Shown one piece after another: positions 1 through 13,694 of a DNA stretch of 64,000 nt (position 1 is the first letter of the stretch; the number at the start of each line of letters is the position of its first letter). Source of the stretch: Mytilus edulis (lineage: Eukaryota; Mollusca; Bivalvia; Mytilida; Mytilidae); contig NC_092351.1 in NCBI RefSeq assembly GCF_963676685.1, forward strand, positions 39,174,733 through 39,238,732, written 5' to 3'. The position numbers were made by a program, and so were the translations under genes. The notes under the pieces were generated by a model. The model saw nothing but the letters and a program-made list of their open reading frames with translations, made no database searches and was not told the DNA's origin.

Positions 1-3000
1 TGGAGAACTAAGGGACTCTGGGTTACTATTTACACTAGTTTTTAGACTTGTGACAGTCTGTGCATTCTGTTGGGCTGCAGTATCTTTTAATTTCTGAAAA
101 AGATAATATCACAAAAATTCAAATACAATTTCAACGCTGACATGTTTTTCAATTACTTATTTATTCTTTTGGTTCATTTTAGTATGAAATCATGATGAAA
201 ATGATTACCTGATAAATATAAGCAATAATATTGCTGTTGTGCTTGGTTTATTAAAGTATTCACAAATTGTAAAGAGGCTGTTAACAATAACATCAATTTA
301 ATGTTACCTTGTATTCAATAAGGTTAAAAAGTGACCAAGGGGGTCAAAATTCCCGTCAATTAGGTATTTTATTATTTCATTATTGAGGTTGAATTGAAAT
401 AGAACAGTTTAAGTTATGATGGTGGCATCTCAAAATAAAAAGTTCAAACCCTAACAGGCTCTATTTTGCTTGTATTAGATAAGCTGACAGACTACACGAA
501 ATACGTCGGACCGTCAGACAAATTCGTGAATAATGAAAGCTAGGATGCTTACCAGACTGAATGTCCTGTAAAAATAAAATTCATTCGTGTAGTCTGAGCT
601 GACCAACTAATGGTTTCAATGTTACACTAGTTATTTCAATAACTTACAGCTTTGCTAGATTTGGGTTTACTGGTTTGTGCTAGAGATTTCTTTGCTTTCT
701 GGGCAGCACCATGTGCCTGGTGGATTCGTTCTGAAAATGAAAATGAAATTAAAACAGTGTTAACTTTAATGATTCATTGTATTAAGGATGAGTGTTGTTA
801 CTATAATCATTAGATTTTCAATTCCTTAAAGCCTAAATTTGGGAAATATATCTTCTAGTAATAAATAATTGTTGTAGTGTGAATTTTTTTTGTCATGTAG
901 AACTTTCAACTTCTATCGACCTTCAGTTTTGAAAAAAGTGAATTTTTATACTCTGCATTCAAGATACACTGATATTTTTTTTTACCTTAATAATAATAAA
1001 TAATTAATATGCTTTTTTTATTAAATCGTCAAAACTTAAAATATTTGATTAAAATTTTTTAAAAACTTACCAAATTCGTTTTCTGTTCTGTTTCTGTGGA
1101 GATAGATCCACAATTTTCTATTGACATCATATTTAACACAAGGATCCTTTTCTGAATGCAGTCTGTCAAGAGCACCACTAACTACCACATTTAACTGAAA
1201 CAGGCATCTTTAATTACATATACAATAACTATACATTAACCTTGAAATATAAAATTTATTAACACAAGTCTAAGAAACAGATGCAATGTGAGGTTTTGCG
1301 GAGCATTTTTATCCTCAAATTAAACAATCACAATAAATAGTTATTTTCTTTATATTGCAACTCTTACAAATGAAATATTGTGGTAAAAACCATCAATTTT
1401 GGATTTAACCGTAAGATGTAAAAAATCGGGGATATAAAGAAAATACGTCATAAATCACACACTACGGGAACACATTGAAGATGTCATAAACAAGACAATA
1501 TGCGGTCAGTGACTGTATATCACAAATGGTAATATTATCAATGCAATATGAAGGTGCAATTGATGATTACAGAATGAAATATACTTGTTTTATTTATTAT
1601 TCAAGTAAAGTCTGAAATCCTAATTTAAGTTTTTTAGAACAACTTTTTCTTATTTCAAGATTTGAATGCTACTTTACAAAGATCATATCTTTTTCTTTCT
1701 CTTATTATGGTTTATTGTTTTTTAATTCTCTGTGCAACACTGTTTCTATTTTCGACGATTACTTTTGTATCTGGTATGTAATATTTATACCTGTGCATCA
1801 GTTACACCTGGAGCTAAGTACTGAGAATCTTTTAATAATTCACAAATATCTCCTCGTGTACCTTCACCATTGGGAAGTCTAGCAGAGGCATCTCTTACTG
1901 AAAAATAATTGTAAAATAATTTTATATTTTCTCTTGTCCATTATTTTCTTGTAAACTTTGTTTAAACTGATTGATTCCAGTTCACAAAGCTGCAAAAACA
2001 CATTTCTGCATTAAATTTGTCAAGGAGACAAAGGTAAGGTTCTGTTTAAAAAAAAATGACATATGTCTCTATCCTTATAGGGTCACATCTTTGTCCTTTA
2101 GAGTTTGCCACTAGTAACATGTATCTCATTGGCAATCATATCACATCTTCTTATTTGTATATCATAGAGCTACATTTAATTTTGTGTTGCTTATATTGGG
2201 TTATAATCTTTATGTCACATGACAAGGGAATCAAAATGACAAGACACAATGAAATATAAATAGACTGAGATCATACAAATATCATGTTTAAAGAGTGTTT
2301 CAATAAAAAATTTGCTGGACAAAAAATGTTAATAAAATTGAGAATGTAAATGGGGAATGTACCAAAGAGACAACAACCCGACCACAGAGCAGAAAACAGC
2401 AGAAGGTCACCAACAGGTCTTCAATGCAACGAGAAATTCCCGCAACCAGAGGCATCCTTCAGCTGGCCCCTAAACAAATATATACTAGTTCAGTGATAAT
2501 GAACGCCATACTAAACTCCAAATTGTACACAAGAAACATATATCACTGATGATTGACTGTTTTTGACTAAAACAACTCAGCACAAAAGGCTATAGTGCAG
2601 CAAGACTTCACATGTCTTTGAATTTATAGAAGTAAATTTACACATGACAAACAATTTACACATTTATGTAGACTTACAATTTTGTTCGAGTTACCAGTCA
2701 ATTTACTTACCTAGAGTTAAAATAGTAACAAATGCAGGCCTAGAGGACACCAATAATGCATGCTCCCGAGCCTTGTTTAAAGCACTTTCTTTAGTATAAA
2801 CACCTTTTACTGGACCAACAACAGATTCATATCCATGCAATTTATATGTGAAAGACTTATGGGGATTTTCAATTCTCCGTCGCTCCTAAAATATAAATCT
2901 AAGTATTTAAGTTTAAATAGATCTATAATTAGCAATATGCTCAACTATCAAACCTTTTAGTTACTAAATCAATTATTTTTTCTTTCATTTGACATATATA

Positions 3001-6000
3001 CAAGAGCTAAAAAGTATGTGTTCAGTACTTACTCAACATCATTTGACTGTTTTAACCAGGCCATGTATAGTTGAATTACTTCATTATAAAGTTATCCCAA
3101 ATACCTTTTTCATCAATAATATCTTTGAAAGAGCACTTGTTAACACACTTCAGAAGTTCAGATTGAGTAAAAGTAAATGTAATTACTTTCTGATAACGTC
3201 TTAACCACAATTGCTTTTATGTAAAACTATATCAGAAATATTACGGATTCTGACTTTTCTATACAGAGTATGTAGTAATATCTGTGGCTATTGCTGCCTG
3301 TTGTTGAACACTTTTTTTTTTTTTTATCTCAAATTGAAATTTGCTTGCATGTATTTTTTGGTTGCTTATCAACTGACATTGCCCTCAAATCTCATTTTAC
3401 TCATAAACAAATAAAAAGAATTAATTTTCTTTTAGATATGATTAAAAGGAGACGTGGGGTATACTTCAATAAGACAGCAACCCAACATCTTAAATAACCA
3501 AAAGACATCCAGAGGGCAAGATACAGTAATTAGACTGGATACATTTTAGGCATGACCTTAAGGACAGATGGTCATTACAGCATGAACCTAACCAATTAGA
3601 AAACATTCAAGTTACATTATTACTTTACATATATGGTTCTGTGCTTTAAACTAATTATTCATTTGTCTTCTACTTTTCTTTTTTTACTCTCAATTAGTGC
3701 CTTGTTTTTGTGTGATATTATTTTCATTGAAAATATATGATTTTTAGAAACACAAATTCTATCTTTTTAATTGACTCATACCTGTTCCCTAAATAATCCT
3801 TTTTCTTCTTCAGTAGTGGCCCGCACCACAAATGTTGTCTTTCTACAATAAAAAAGACATACCTAATTATAACTATTAAGAATGCTAGAAGCGTACATAA
3901 CTTATATTTTCATGCTTTGTTCAATATGTTTGTTTGTCTCTGATATGCATTGTACTCTACTGTTGATTAAAATCTATAGGTTTTCTCAATTTTGATTCAT
4001 GATACTATATGCATGTAACACCTTTTTTTTTTTATAGGAGACCATTCTCCTAGATTTCAAAACTTAATATTACAATTAGGAGGCAAGAGATAATATCCTT
4101 AAAATATTTAAATGCATACAATCAGTGGATGGTGAAAGTATCCACCTCTTTCATCTAATTACTTGGTATGATCTGATAGGAACAGATTAATTTCTTTGAC
4201 CACAACAATACTTACGATCTAGGAGGTGGGGGAGATCCATCTCTTCCATCTTCCTCTGTCCCTGTTAACTTTTTGTTAGTCATCCAATGTTTAAAAAATT
4301 GGGCCAATTTATCATCAGAATCTCTACCTGCACCAATCCAGGTCCATTGCTGGGCCCTTTCTTTATAATCCAAAAATGGCACAAAATTATCAGGAACTGC
4401 ACCTACAAGAATCAAGATTCATTAATTTCTAACACATTTGTAATATATCTAGCGGTTTTCAAACTGCATCTTCACTTAACAATCATGGAATTTTCTAAAA
4501 CAGGTGCCCCTTAAAGATCTTCGTCAATTTTCTGCAGTAAAATGTTATTTTAAATATCATCAAAACTTGCATAGTCAGGATATTCAGATATTTATATGTA
4601 CTGTATGTTTTATTTGGTTTAGTTTGGCAATATATATATATATATATATATGAAAGATGGCAAAGACATGAACCTTACACTTGTTAGGAATCTGATTTCT
4701 GTCTGTTAAGAAAAATATTATTTCATAACTTTTTTTATTGTATAAACAAATAAAAAACTGCATTTCATATAAAATAAACATTAAAGCTTTTTTCCTTCTT
4801 TATATGAATTGAACTTAACAGCATTTATTGCACATTCTATACTACATAAAACAGACAAATCTACATTGGGATCGACCCAACCAAAATGAAATGAAGTAGC
4901 GAACATACAATACAGTTCAGAGAACTTGATGGCTAAGAACTTTAGATTGATGTGAGATAATTTGAGGTTTACCTATAAGTTCTCCAGCTAAGAACTTGAG
5001 TGCTGAAGTGACAGTATCAACCCAGTTAGTTTCCAGTTTTGTCCAGGCCATTGAACTCCAACTGGGAGATTCTTGTAATTCTCGTACTTTTTCCTCAATC
5101 TGTTAAAAGAAAAGTCAATTAGGAAATTACCACTCTCTGTCGATTAAAACAAAGTTCTTAATATTTTTTTCTGTCAAAATGTAATATTGCATTTGTTTAT
5201 AATAAGACTTTTTAACTGACTGCAAAACAGATTCTCAGGTTGAACATGCATTTCATCAGTATGGAACCTGATGTATTAAGAAAGAATCTAGTAAATAGAA
5301 TTCCTTACTCCTTAGCTTTACAAATTTGTATATATATTGAAGATTAATAAGGGACACATATGAAAAGTTGCCTTATTTTGACATAAAAAGTCCCATAACT
5401 CTGGAATGACATAGCTTATACATTAAAATCAAAATGAGTTTTCTTTGACGAAGAAATGATCAGTGGACTGACAGACATAAAGGCATATAATATACCATCA
5501 AGTATCTATGACGGGTGTATAATTAAGTGACATTGTTTATCACTTAACAGAATTAACTTATAAATGAAAAGAAATATGTGGTATCATCAATTAGAAAGCA
5601 ACAAAAAACTTAATGACTATCTGTTTACCTTGGCAGTGCTTCCTTTACCATCTGAGAAGTCTATCAACAAATCTCTGACCAAACTAAAGAAGTTGTTCTG
5701 TTTTGCAATTATTGTGTTAGATCTATAGGATCTGAAAAATATACAGTACCAATTTTATGAAAATGTATGACAGACATTACGATATCTTTTATCAACAGTA
5801 TATTTTATTCACACAGACACAGAATTAAAATTTTCTCATTAAGTAAAGTCACTAATTATTTCAGCTTGCTTATCAATGATCAATTTATATATGTACATTC
5901 ATGTACTAATATGAATCCTTCACAACACTAAGGGCTGTCCTATCAAAGCAAAAAGAGGTGGGAGTCATCAAAGTGCCTTCCCTGGGTTCAATGCAACAGC

Positions 6001-9000
6001 CCTGATCACATGTATATGTGCATTGTGTATTGTGTATAGCAATAAACAAGAATGTGCCCCAGTACACTGATGCCCCATTCACACAATCATTTTCTATGTT
6101 CAGTGGACCGCAAAATCAGGGTAAAAACACCAATTTGGAATTAAATTTTTATGGATCATATCATAGGGAACATGTGTACTAAGTTACAAGTTGACCTTCA
6201 ACTTCATCAAAAACTACCTTCACCAAAAACTTTAAAATGAAGTGTAGACGGATGGAAGAACGGACACACAAACCAGAAAAAATAATGCCCATAAATGGGA
6301 CATAATAAAAAAAAATAATTGAAAACTTACTCTGGAAGGACCTTTATCGGGACTCCGGGATCAGGTGTTTTTAAGCTTGGGATTTCGGGATTGACCCTTT
6401 CGGGATCCGGGAATCCTTTTTTTCTGATTTCGGGACGTCGGGATTTACTTTATTTAAATTCGGGACCTCAGGATTTCGTTTTTTTAAGTCCGGGATTTCG
6501 GGATCAGGACCCCTCCTACCTCCCCCCCCCCTCATAAATGGGAAAAAATAAAAGTAAAAATTGAAAACTTACTCAGGAAGAGAATATTCTGACATATTAT
6601 CTATTTCTGTTTTGAAGAAGCTGTCTCCTATTCCACTTCCCTCCTCATCAGTGAAATTAGATCTACTTGGAGTGGATTGTTCTGATCGAATATCTTTTTC
6701 TTTTTTCAACTTTTTCTCTGCTCTTTCCTTCATTCTTAATTTCTTCCGTTTACTTAATGACATACTTGAATTTGTAGAAGCTACAAATAAACAACAGCAC
6801 ATCAAAATACTGTATAGATTTTATCAAGATAAATTAAATGACAGTATTATAATAACTACTTTTGAGTGAGTCAATTATCACTAACATATAATTGTTGAAG
6901 ATCAGAATTTTTTTTATCATGACTAATAATTACTAGTTTTAAAAAAAATATTTTGACAATTTTTAATGCCAAATAACTTTTGCAAAGTTTTATTTTGGTG
7001 TTTATCTTGTTTGACATTTTATTTTCCTTGAAGATAAAATTTACAAGAGGGAATATCTTTGTTAATGTATCATCTGATGTTCAGTGGTCGTTGTTTGTTG
7101 ATGTGGTTCATAAGTGTTTCTTGGTTGTTGTTTTTTTAGATTAGAGCCTTGGTTTTCCTGTTTGAATGGTTTCACAAGTCATTTTCATGGCCCTTCATAG
7201 CTTAATGTTCGGGTGGAGCTAAGGCTCTGTATTGAAGACCACTTTGACCTATAATGTTTTACTTTAACAAATTGTGATTTGGATGAAGAGTTGTCTCATT
7301 GGCACTCATACCACACCTTCTTATATCTACTTAATTACAAAATTGAGGTATATAAATTTCACACTTCAGTCTTTTAAATAGAACTTACCTGGTTGTATTT
7401 TAGGACTTTTCTTGTGAGCCTGACATCTGGACATTATTTCCTCTAGAGTAACGTTCTGTATGTCCAATTCTGGACATTCCTATGAATTTTAAAAAAAAGC
7501 AACATTATATATGCTTTTCTCACTCACTTATCAAACATTTATTGCAGAAACTTTGACTGGGTTATATATTTTCACTAAAAAACTTTTCTTATATATAATG
7601 GTTTAACACTAGTCATTTTTTGGGCCCTTTATAGCTTACTGTTTGGTGTGAGACAAGGCTCCATGTTGAAGATTGTACTTAGGCCTATAATGGCTTACTT
7701 TTTACAAATTGTGACTTGGATGGAGAGTTGTCTCATTAAAACTCATACCACATCTTCTTATACCAAATATCTCCACATTTCAATAAGTCATTGTGATGTT
7801 TTGATTTTATTTTATAATATCCCAATAATTACCATTATATCACATTCCTTGTGCTTTCTTCTGTGATTTTTAAGAAGTTGTGAGTAGTCTTCTTCAGTTA
7901 CATCTATAGGACTGATAGGTCTTTGGTATTTTGCATTGGAGGGACCTTTATGTTCTTCATCACCTACAATTAAAGTAAAATCATATCTAATAATATACTT
8001 TTTCATTTAGAATTTTGTTCGTTCATCAATTTTATTTTCCAATTCAAATGACAAAGTTTTCGGTATTTTTATCAAGCAGAGATTTTCACTCAAAAATGAA
8101 AAATTGTACATAAACTTTTGTAAATTACAAATTGGCTAGAGGTATAGGGGAGGGTTGAATACCCACAAAACTTATTTAACCTGCTGCATTTTTGCACATG
8201 TCCCAATTAAGGAACCTCTAGCAATTGTTTGTCTTGCATGTTTAAATTTTTGTTCATTTGTATATTTCAGAGTTAAGTGTGGCATCCATTTTGCTGAACT
8301 ACTATACATTATTGTTTAGGGGCCAACTGAATCACGCTTGGGTAGTGTTTTTTTCTTACTGCATTGAAATCCATTGGTGGCCTTGTGCTGTTTTCTGCTC
8401 TTTGGTCAGGTTGTTGTCTCTTTGTCACATTCCCCATTTTCATTCTCTATCTTAATTAAGTTTAATTACAAATATTTAAGACAATATTCTAAAAGGGTAA
8501 TGAGAGTGTACACAGCCATACCAATAGTAACAATTGGTTAAGAAACCAATAGTAACAATTGGTTAAGAAACATTTCGACTTCAATTCCAGAACAACAGAT
8601 CTTTATATTCTGTTAGGAATTGATATATTAAGTGACACAACTCGATCTATTTTTTCTGGACACTCACACTTACTTGTCAGATCACCATTCAGTGAGGGTT
8701 TAACATCATATGTAGCTACCACACTGGGTATGGTTGGTTCTGGAGAAGGAATTGGACATAAAGATTTAAACAACTGCTTTTTACTTTTCTGTGCAGGATC
8801 TGTAAACAAGGATAAATATGAGTTAGTTCTAGAAATTTAAATTCTTGAGGGTTTTTTTCATACCATCTGAAACATTAACTTTAATAATCTCATATATTTT
8901 TTTTTAATAACAACCAGTTTTTTCTGCAGTATCAATTATAGAATGCTGGGGTCCAAAATTACTTAGTGGTTTAGGAATTATACCTGTAAACCAGATGCTT

Positions 9001-12000
9001 TGCAGGGCGCAGCTTTATACGACCGCAGAGGTCGAACCCTAAAGGGTTGGGGCAAGTATGGACACAACATTCAAGCTGGATTCAGCTCTGAATTTGGTTT
9101 GTGATTAAATAGTTGACACAGCATAGGTTTCTGACACAGAATGAATGTGGTCTAATGAACTTAAAATTTGTTTTTGCTTTTGAGCAATTCACTATGCTGT
9201 TGAATATTGATCCTCTGAAAAAAAAATGTTTGAAGAAATATTCTTTTTATTTCTGAAATCTGAATTAGAAAAATTGACCCCCCTCTCCCAATTTTTTTTT
9301 CACCTCCCCGTTTCCCTTATTCCAAAACTGATCTCAATTCAAATTTCTAATGGAGTTTGCAACATTAACTACTCATTTAAATACATCATAAAATATAAAA
9401 TGCCATAGTCATGGTTAAAATTAATATTAATTAACTTCTAAAAAAAATTAATGGGGAATGTGTCCCAAAAACACAGATGATGCCCCGCTAGCATATATAA
9501 AATTATAAAGGGACATAACTCAAGAACTGTAAAAGTGAAGCTGCCAAAAATTTAACTTGGACTGAGTTTAGAGGTAATAAGCATTATAAACACATTTCAT
9601 TAAATTTAGTTGAGACAAACTTAAGTTAAGAGAACAGAAACGAAAAAATTCTTCCAATTTTTCCACTTGAAAAGGGGCATAACCCTAGAATGGTAATCAA
9701 AGTGCTTGTAATCACTGAATGGTAAAGATTGTTTAAATTTATTAGTTGGTAGTAAAAGTGAATATTGCATTGTATATTGTATATAGCATTGATTTAAGTT
9801 GAATCAACTACTATTCTGGACAAAGAAAGATAACTCCAATTATCTTATCAACTGGTTTAACAAACAGATAGTTTGTACAACTGTTTTTATTTCAGAATGA
9901 CAGTATATAGCAGTGGCTGAGGTATAACAATCCCTCATAAAAAAAGACATTGTATAATAGGTATCAAAATATTTTGTTCTGAAAATAAAGACAATAATAA
10001 TACAAACTTGTATATTCTTCTTCCTCTGATGACGTATCTTCTACACCACACTCTTGTCTAACTTCTTTTAGCAATCTACAATTCAAATATCTATTGTTAT
10101 TCCTGAATTAAAATATACCAGAATGTCAATTATAACACTTCCATATAAATGGCAGACTTTTTTAATAAGTCAAAGAATAAAATCAAGGACTTATAAAATG
10201 CACTTGGTTATCATCTATGAATAATTTTAGCATGCAAGTATTTGAGAAATAAAAGCCTCACATCTAGCGCAAGAAAAACATTTTTTACCATTTGTTTATC
10301 TCTAAATGGCACGCTGATATTAACCAATGTGTATGTGTTCAAAATGAAAACAATACAACTAAATGCAATCTAAAACATCAACACAATTGATAATACATTA
10401 AATGTTTTATTGGATGAGCCTATCAACTAGGGTAGTACTTGTACTAGTTTGGTCATTGAAATGAGTAAGAAAACTCAATTCTCCAAATTTTATCATAATT
10501 CATAGAAATTGTTTGTTAACAGAAATATCCCTATATATTTCCAATGTCCAAGGCCATTTCTGGATTAATCTTCATCATGAGCATTCAAAACTAAACATCC
10601 TTTAATATTATTGAGCTGTTGGTCAGCAATACAGTTACCTGTAGATGCCTTTAACACTGAGTTTTGGTCTTTAAGTAATGGCAGATATACAACACATTAA
10701 TTTACTTCTCAATTCCAATTGACAAATCGGAATCAAAATTCTATTGTTACTCCTGAATTAAAATATACCAGTATATATAAAACTATAGAAGTATTACCTG
10801 TAGAATTTCTTCCTTGATCTATGTTCTATGGTTTTCTCCTTTGGGTCAGGCTGTGGTGGTTTGTGATCAAACTTTAATCTTTCATCTTGTGGGAGGTTTT
10901 TCATCTGACCCAAGACTTTCTGTGGAGTAAAAGTAACAAGTATCAAATCTGAGTACATGTATTAGAATTAAAGATCCCTCTTTTATTTTTTGTGCCATAC
11001 TGACAAAAACCTAAAAGAAATGATCAACTGTATTCATCTCTAAAAGAGAAATAAATATCAGACATTTGAATGTAACTTTGCAATCAGGAAAGAGGAAGGT
11101 ATAAAACTAAAAAAAATATTTGTGTGCCAATAATCGTATGAAAGCAAATACTGTTGATTCATTTATTGTCATGGCCCTCATGGGTACCAATTATCATGGC
11201 CCTCATGGGTACCGATTGTCATGGCCCTCATGGGTACCAATTGTCATGGCCCTCATGGGTACCAATTGTCATGGATTGTGGATAACTAACTATTTGTGGA
11301 TACTTAATTTTGTGGTTTTGCCAAAGTCTGTACACAACCTGTTAGAAATTTGTATTCCATTGAATATTTAGTTTCATGGTTCACCTGTACCTAAAAAAAT
11401 ACATGAAAATTGGTATCAAACGAATAATAATGAATCCAAAATAGGTTATAATGTTAGTCAGGTTTTAGTACTTTTATTTCAAAAGATTTGACATGTTATT
11501 TTGTTTTCCCTAACTATTCTTGTTGTTTTCCACCCACCTGTCTTGATAACAATATATCTCTCAACAAATCACCATAATATTTCTGTTGTCTGAACTCATA
11601 TTCACGAAATTTCACATTTTTAATCATTCCACTGTATCTTGCTATGTCTGGAGAAAAGAAGCCACCTGTCAAAAGAAAATAAGCTTCAAGTAGTGTTCTT
11701 TGTTCCTTGAAGTCAAACAGACTACAGTATTTTTAAAATGTCATCTAAGGTAATCAAAGTCTTTAATTACAACAATAAAAATAAGTGCCAAAATCCATGT
11801 GTCATTTTTCTAATTCAAATTTCTTATAAATAATAAGTATTCTTTTGCTTAATATAATATGTAAAGTATACTCTATTAGTTGTTAATACAACAATGTAAA
11901 TATAACAAAAAAATTAACTGAATAATATTTTCTTCACTAGTCTATAACCTATTTGTTGTTTACTGTTTCACTCATGCTTTGTTGTATTTGTGCATAGGTA

Positions 12001-13694
12001 AGAGTCTTCTGTCTACACAGTAATAATCTTTCAATCCAACCTTCTAAGAAAATCACAATTAATTTTTGGAAATCATTTTTTCATTCACAAAAAGTACAAA
12101 TCTTTCAAATATCTTCCAGTGTTAACATTAAAGTTTAGACTGTTGAATCAAATAAGGGTAGTTTACCTTTTAATTTTGTGTGGAATTGTTGTGCAGGATT
12201 TCCAAACTTAATATTCTCTCCACTAAATAGTTTCCTGAAATAATGATATATCAGACACAACAATCAAATTATTATCTTATTTATATGTACGTACCAAAAA
12301 GTTGCAGATCTCCCTTCCCCTTCCCTTTCCACAACTTTGCAAATATTGCCATTGGGATACCAATGCTATTGTATAGAAGTTACTAGTTAGATACTTATAG
12401 TGTCAAATTATTCAAGTCCTAAAGTTGTGATTCCTGAGATATAAAGCACAATGCTAAGCTTCTCAATTTAAGAGTTTTAACTTCATTTAATACTTGCAAA
12501 GATGGATATTTTACCTCCTCTATCAATTAACATGCCTCCGCAAAAATTAAACAGACATGCTGACAGAATTCTGAAATAGTTTGAAAAGTTGTATAAAAAA
12601 ATATGCATATAGCTTCTGCTAGGTTAACCTGTCAGAGTTCAAACCCATTTAATTCATACTTTAAACACTTACTTTACTGTTAATTCTTTTTCTTCTTTAT
12701 CTTTTTCAGGAAATGATGGAAGGAATTTCTGAAATAACATATATTTGAAAATTACAAGTACAGGAATATAAAGTTGACCAAGTTGGTGTGAAATTTTACA
12801 TACATACATGTATATTTCAATATTGTTACATGGGTTTGTTGATATTGTAATTTTGCACTTTTCTCTGTTACATTCATACATAGCATGTTGCTCAAAAATT
12901 CTTTTAATCAAGCATTGCTTCCTCAATCAAACAGACCACTGAACATGGTTTGGAAGATTGAACTGTTTTAATACTGAAATATGATGATTAATAGATGGAT
13001 GATCTACGCCTCTTTCAGCACTACTGGATATTCAGTGGCAATTAGATTTAATTGGAGTAAGAAGTCTCAGTGCCCTGACAGAACCATGTTCTTTTAGCAA
13101 TAAAACCAAATTCCTTGGCAATTAAGATTAAATTTAAGCTCACCTGCCATGTGCCTGGGTTTGAACAAAAAACCTCTGCATTGACAGAATAGCACTACAG
13201 TAAATTTTGCATCTTCACTGACACATTTTTTTTAAAGCAGTCAGGAACAAGTATTGTCAATTTTCAACAAGAAAATATACCATAATGCAACACTCACCAT
13301 AAGATGTTCTCTCTGTGCTGGATTAAGTGCATTCTTCCATGTATCAACACTCATTACCTCATCAAATACATGCTTCTGAAATTTAAAAGTCCAGCATTAA
13401 AATATCATTCTATTACTGTCAATAATTTATATATCATGTATAATCTGATGTCAAAAGTCGAAAATGGTCTATTTATAATCAGAGAATCTAATACATCATG
13501 CTCAACTAAATTATACAACAATATCAAATCTAAGTCAGCACCTGTTCTGTTAAAGCTTCAGGCAACATGATTTCTTGCTTTCCAACTAAACATTGTTCCA
13601 ATTTCTTGCCACCAAGCTTTGGAGCAGTACATCCCCAGCGGCTGTCCTCTTCTTCCTCTCCAGAGGGATCCCACATACCCTCATCTGAAGACAT
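1..13694 (-). CDS. NFRKB: NFRKB ortholog, INO80 complex subunit G (3' end beyond window)
   Basis: Subunit of the nuclear INO80 chromatin remodeller; in vertebrates its N-terminal DEUBAD-type region binds the deubiquitinase UCHL5. Twenty coding exons read in one unbroken frame with GT-AG borders: 13542-13694, 13298-13375, 12673-12728, 12167-12234, 11538-11665, 10798-10919, 10008-10075, 8674-8799, 7833-7963, 7389-7479, 6573-6780, 5629-5731, 4973-5099, 4216-4402, 3782-3842, 2711-2885, 1791-1897, 1071-1194, 648-730, 1-93 (open at the edge), giving 763 codons. The N-terminal block (about residues 35-200) has family hallmarks such as LFSGEN and PAQREHLM. The winged-helix-like domain (about 410-545) includes FVPFLDYKERAQQWTW. 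A later block (about 570-705) has HGYESVVGPVKGV and KYDVNRKLWIYLHR. A basic KRKKLRMKERAEKKLKKEK stretch lies near 350. The start ATG has context AACAATGT and is followed by an acidic segment. The Ser/Thr-rich tail of the vertebrate protein would lie left of the window. Identification rests on remembered family sequence and is strong; exon edges are hand-called. Confidence 0.93.
2337..2547 (-). repeat. Interspersed repeat family A, reverse copy
   Basis: The same sequence family occurs at 8268-8455, 36288-36430 and 41190-41390. Shared landmarks, read in reverse here, are a stretch resembling GGGGAATGTACCAAAGAG, then GACAACAACCCGACC, CTTCAATGCAACG and CAGCTGGCCCCTAAACAA. No intact coding frame runs through the copies, so I read it as a non-coding or decayed dispersed element. 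It lies in an NFRKB intron (1898-2710). Confidence 0.75.
4630..4651. repeat. (TA)n microsatellite
   Basis: About eleven TA dinucleotides in an NFRKB intron between exons ending at 4402 and starting at 4973. Confidence 0.9.
5930..6325. repeat. Dispersed repeat with AT-rich ends, intronic
   Basis: Lies in the NFRKB intron between 5731 and 6573. It contains an AAGAATGTGCCCCAGTACAC landmark, a direction-changing TGTATATGTGCATTGTG stretch and a CCCATAAATGGGACATAATA end. I recognise the phrase style from bivalve intergenic repeats, but no second full copy is in the window. No open frame of note. Confidence 0.5.
6340..6540. repeat. Degenerate CGGGA-rich repeat tract in NFRKB intron
   Basis: About 200 bp of degenerate units built on TTCGGGAT and CGGGAC, ending in a C9 run at about 6524-6532. 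It is conspicuously GC-rich against the surrounding AT-rich intron. It is bracketed by two similar stretches of about 55 bp (6290-6345 and 6531-6585), each holding GAAAACTTACTC followed by a GGAAG core. The second is the real exon-intron junction of NFRKB exon 11. Confidence 0.7.
7200..7765 (+). repeat. Two copies of interspersed repeat family B
   Basis: Related stretches at 7200-7326 and 7628-7765, both plus-oriented, share GAGTTGTCTCATT followed by ACTCATACCACA and TCTTAT. NFRKB exon 10 (7389-7479) lies between them. A reverse fragment lies at 27345-27390. The conserved ends suggest a short retroposed or MITE-like element; no coding frame. Confidence 0.65.
8268..8455 (+). repeat. Interspersed repeat family A, forward copy
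   Basis: Forward match to the family seen in reverse at 2337-2547. Landmarks are GTTTAGGGGCCAACTGAAT, CCATTGGTGGCCTTGTGCTG, GTCAGGTTGTTGTCTCTTTG and CACATTCCCCATTTTC. It lies in the NFRKB intron between 7963 and 8674. Confidence 0.75.
8985..9215 (+). repeat. Interspersed repeat family C, forward copy
   Basis: Landmarks are CCAGATGCTTTGCAGGGCGC, GGTTGGGGCAAGTATGGACA and CACAACATTCAAGCTGG. A nearly complete reverse copy lies at 19896-20115 and a shorter forward copy at 15398-15520. It is intronic in NFRKB. Confidence 0.8.
9470..9850 (+). repeat. Dispersed repeat shared with 15525-15860
   Basis: The segment AGGGACATAACTCA through GACAAAGAAAGATAACTCC recurs almost base for base at 15525-15860, including the TGTATATTGTATATAGCATT stretch. 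Here it follows a family C copy by about 250 bp; at 15.4 kb it follows the other family C copy directly. The two may therefore be parts of one larger element. Confidence 0.8.
11128..11420 (+). mobile_element. MITE of the GTGGATTCATTTATTT family, internally expanded
   Basis: The left end (GTTGATTCATTTATTGTCAT) and right end (AATAATAATGAATCCA) match the palindromic MITE family also at 35755-35963 and 32705-32908, with the family's internal TTTTGTGGTTTTGCC and TGGTTCACCTGTACC. The left arm has expanded into a 25-bp minisatellite (separate entry). It lies in the NFRKB intron between 10919 and 11538. Confidence 0.75.
11167..11275 (+). repeat. 25-bp minisatellite, about 4.4 copies
   Basis: The unit is TGTCATGGCCCTCATGGGTA plus CCAAT, with single-base differences between units. 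The array starts within the left arm of a MITE, whose sister copies hold only one CATGGGTA/TACCAAT-like motif. Confidence 0.9.

Noticed and set aside
3211-3497. Short hydrophobic frames
   Set aside because: AT-rich intron of NFRKB between coding exons at 2711-2885 and 3782-3842; no similarity recognised.
6561-6869. 102-codon plus-strand frame
   Set aside because: It is the shadow of NFRKB exon 11 on the opposite strand, which continues the conserved NFRKB frame.
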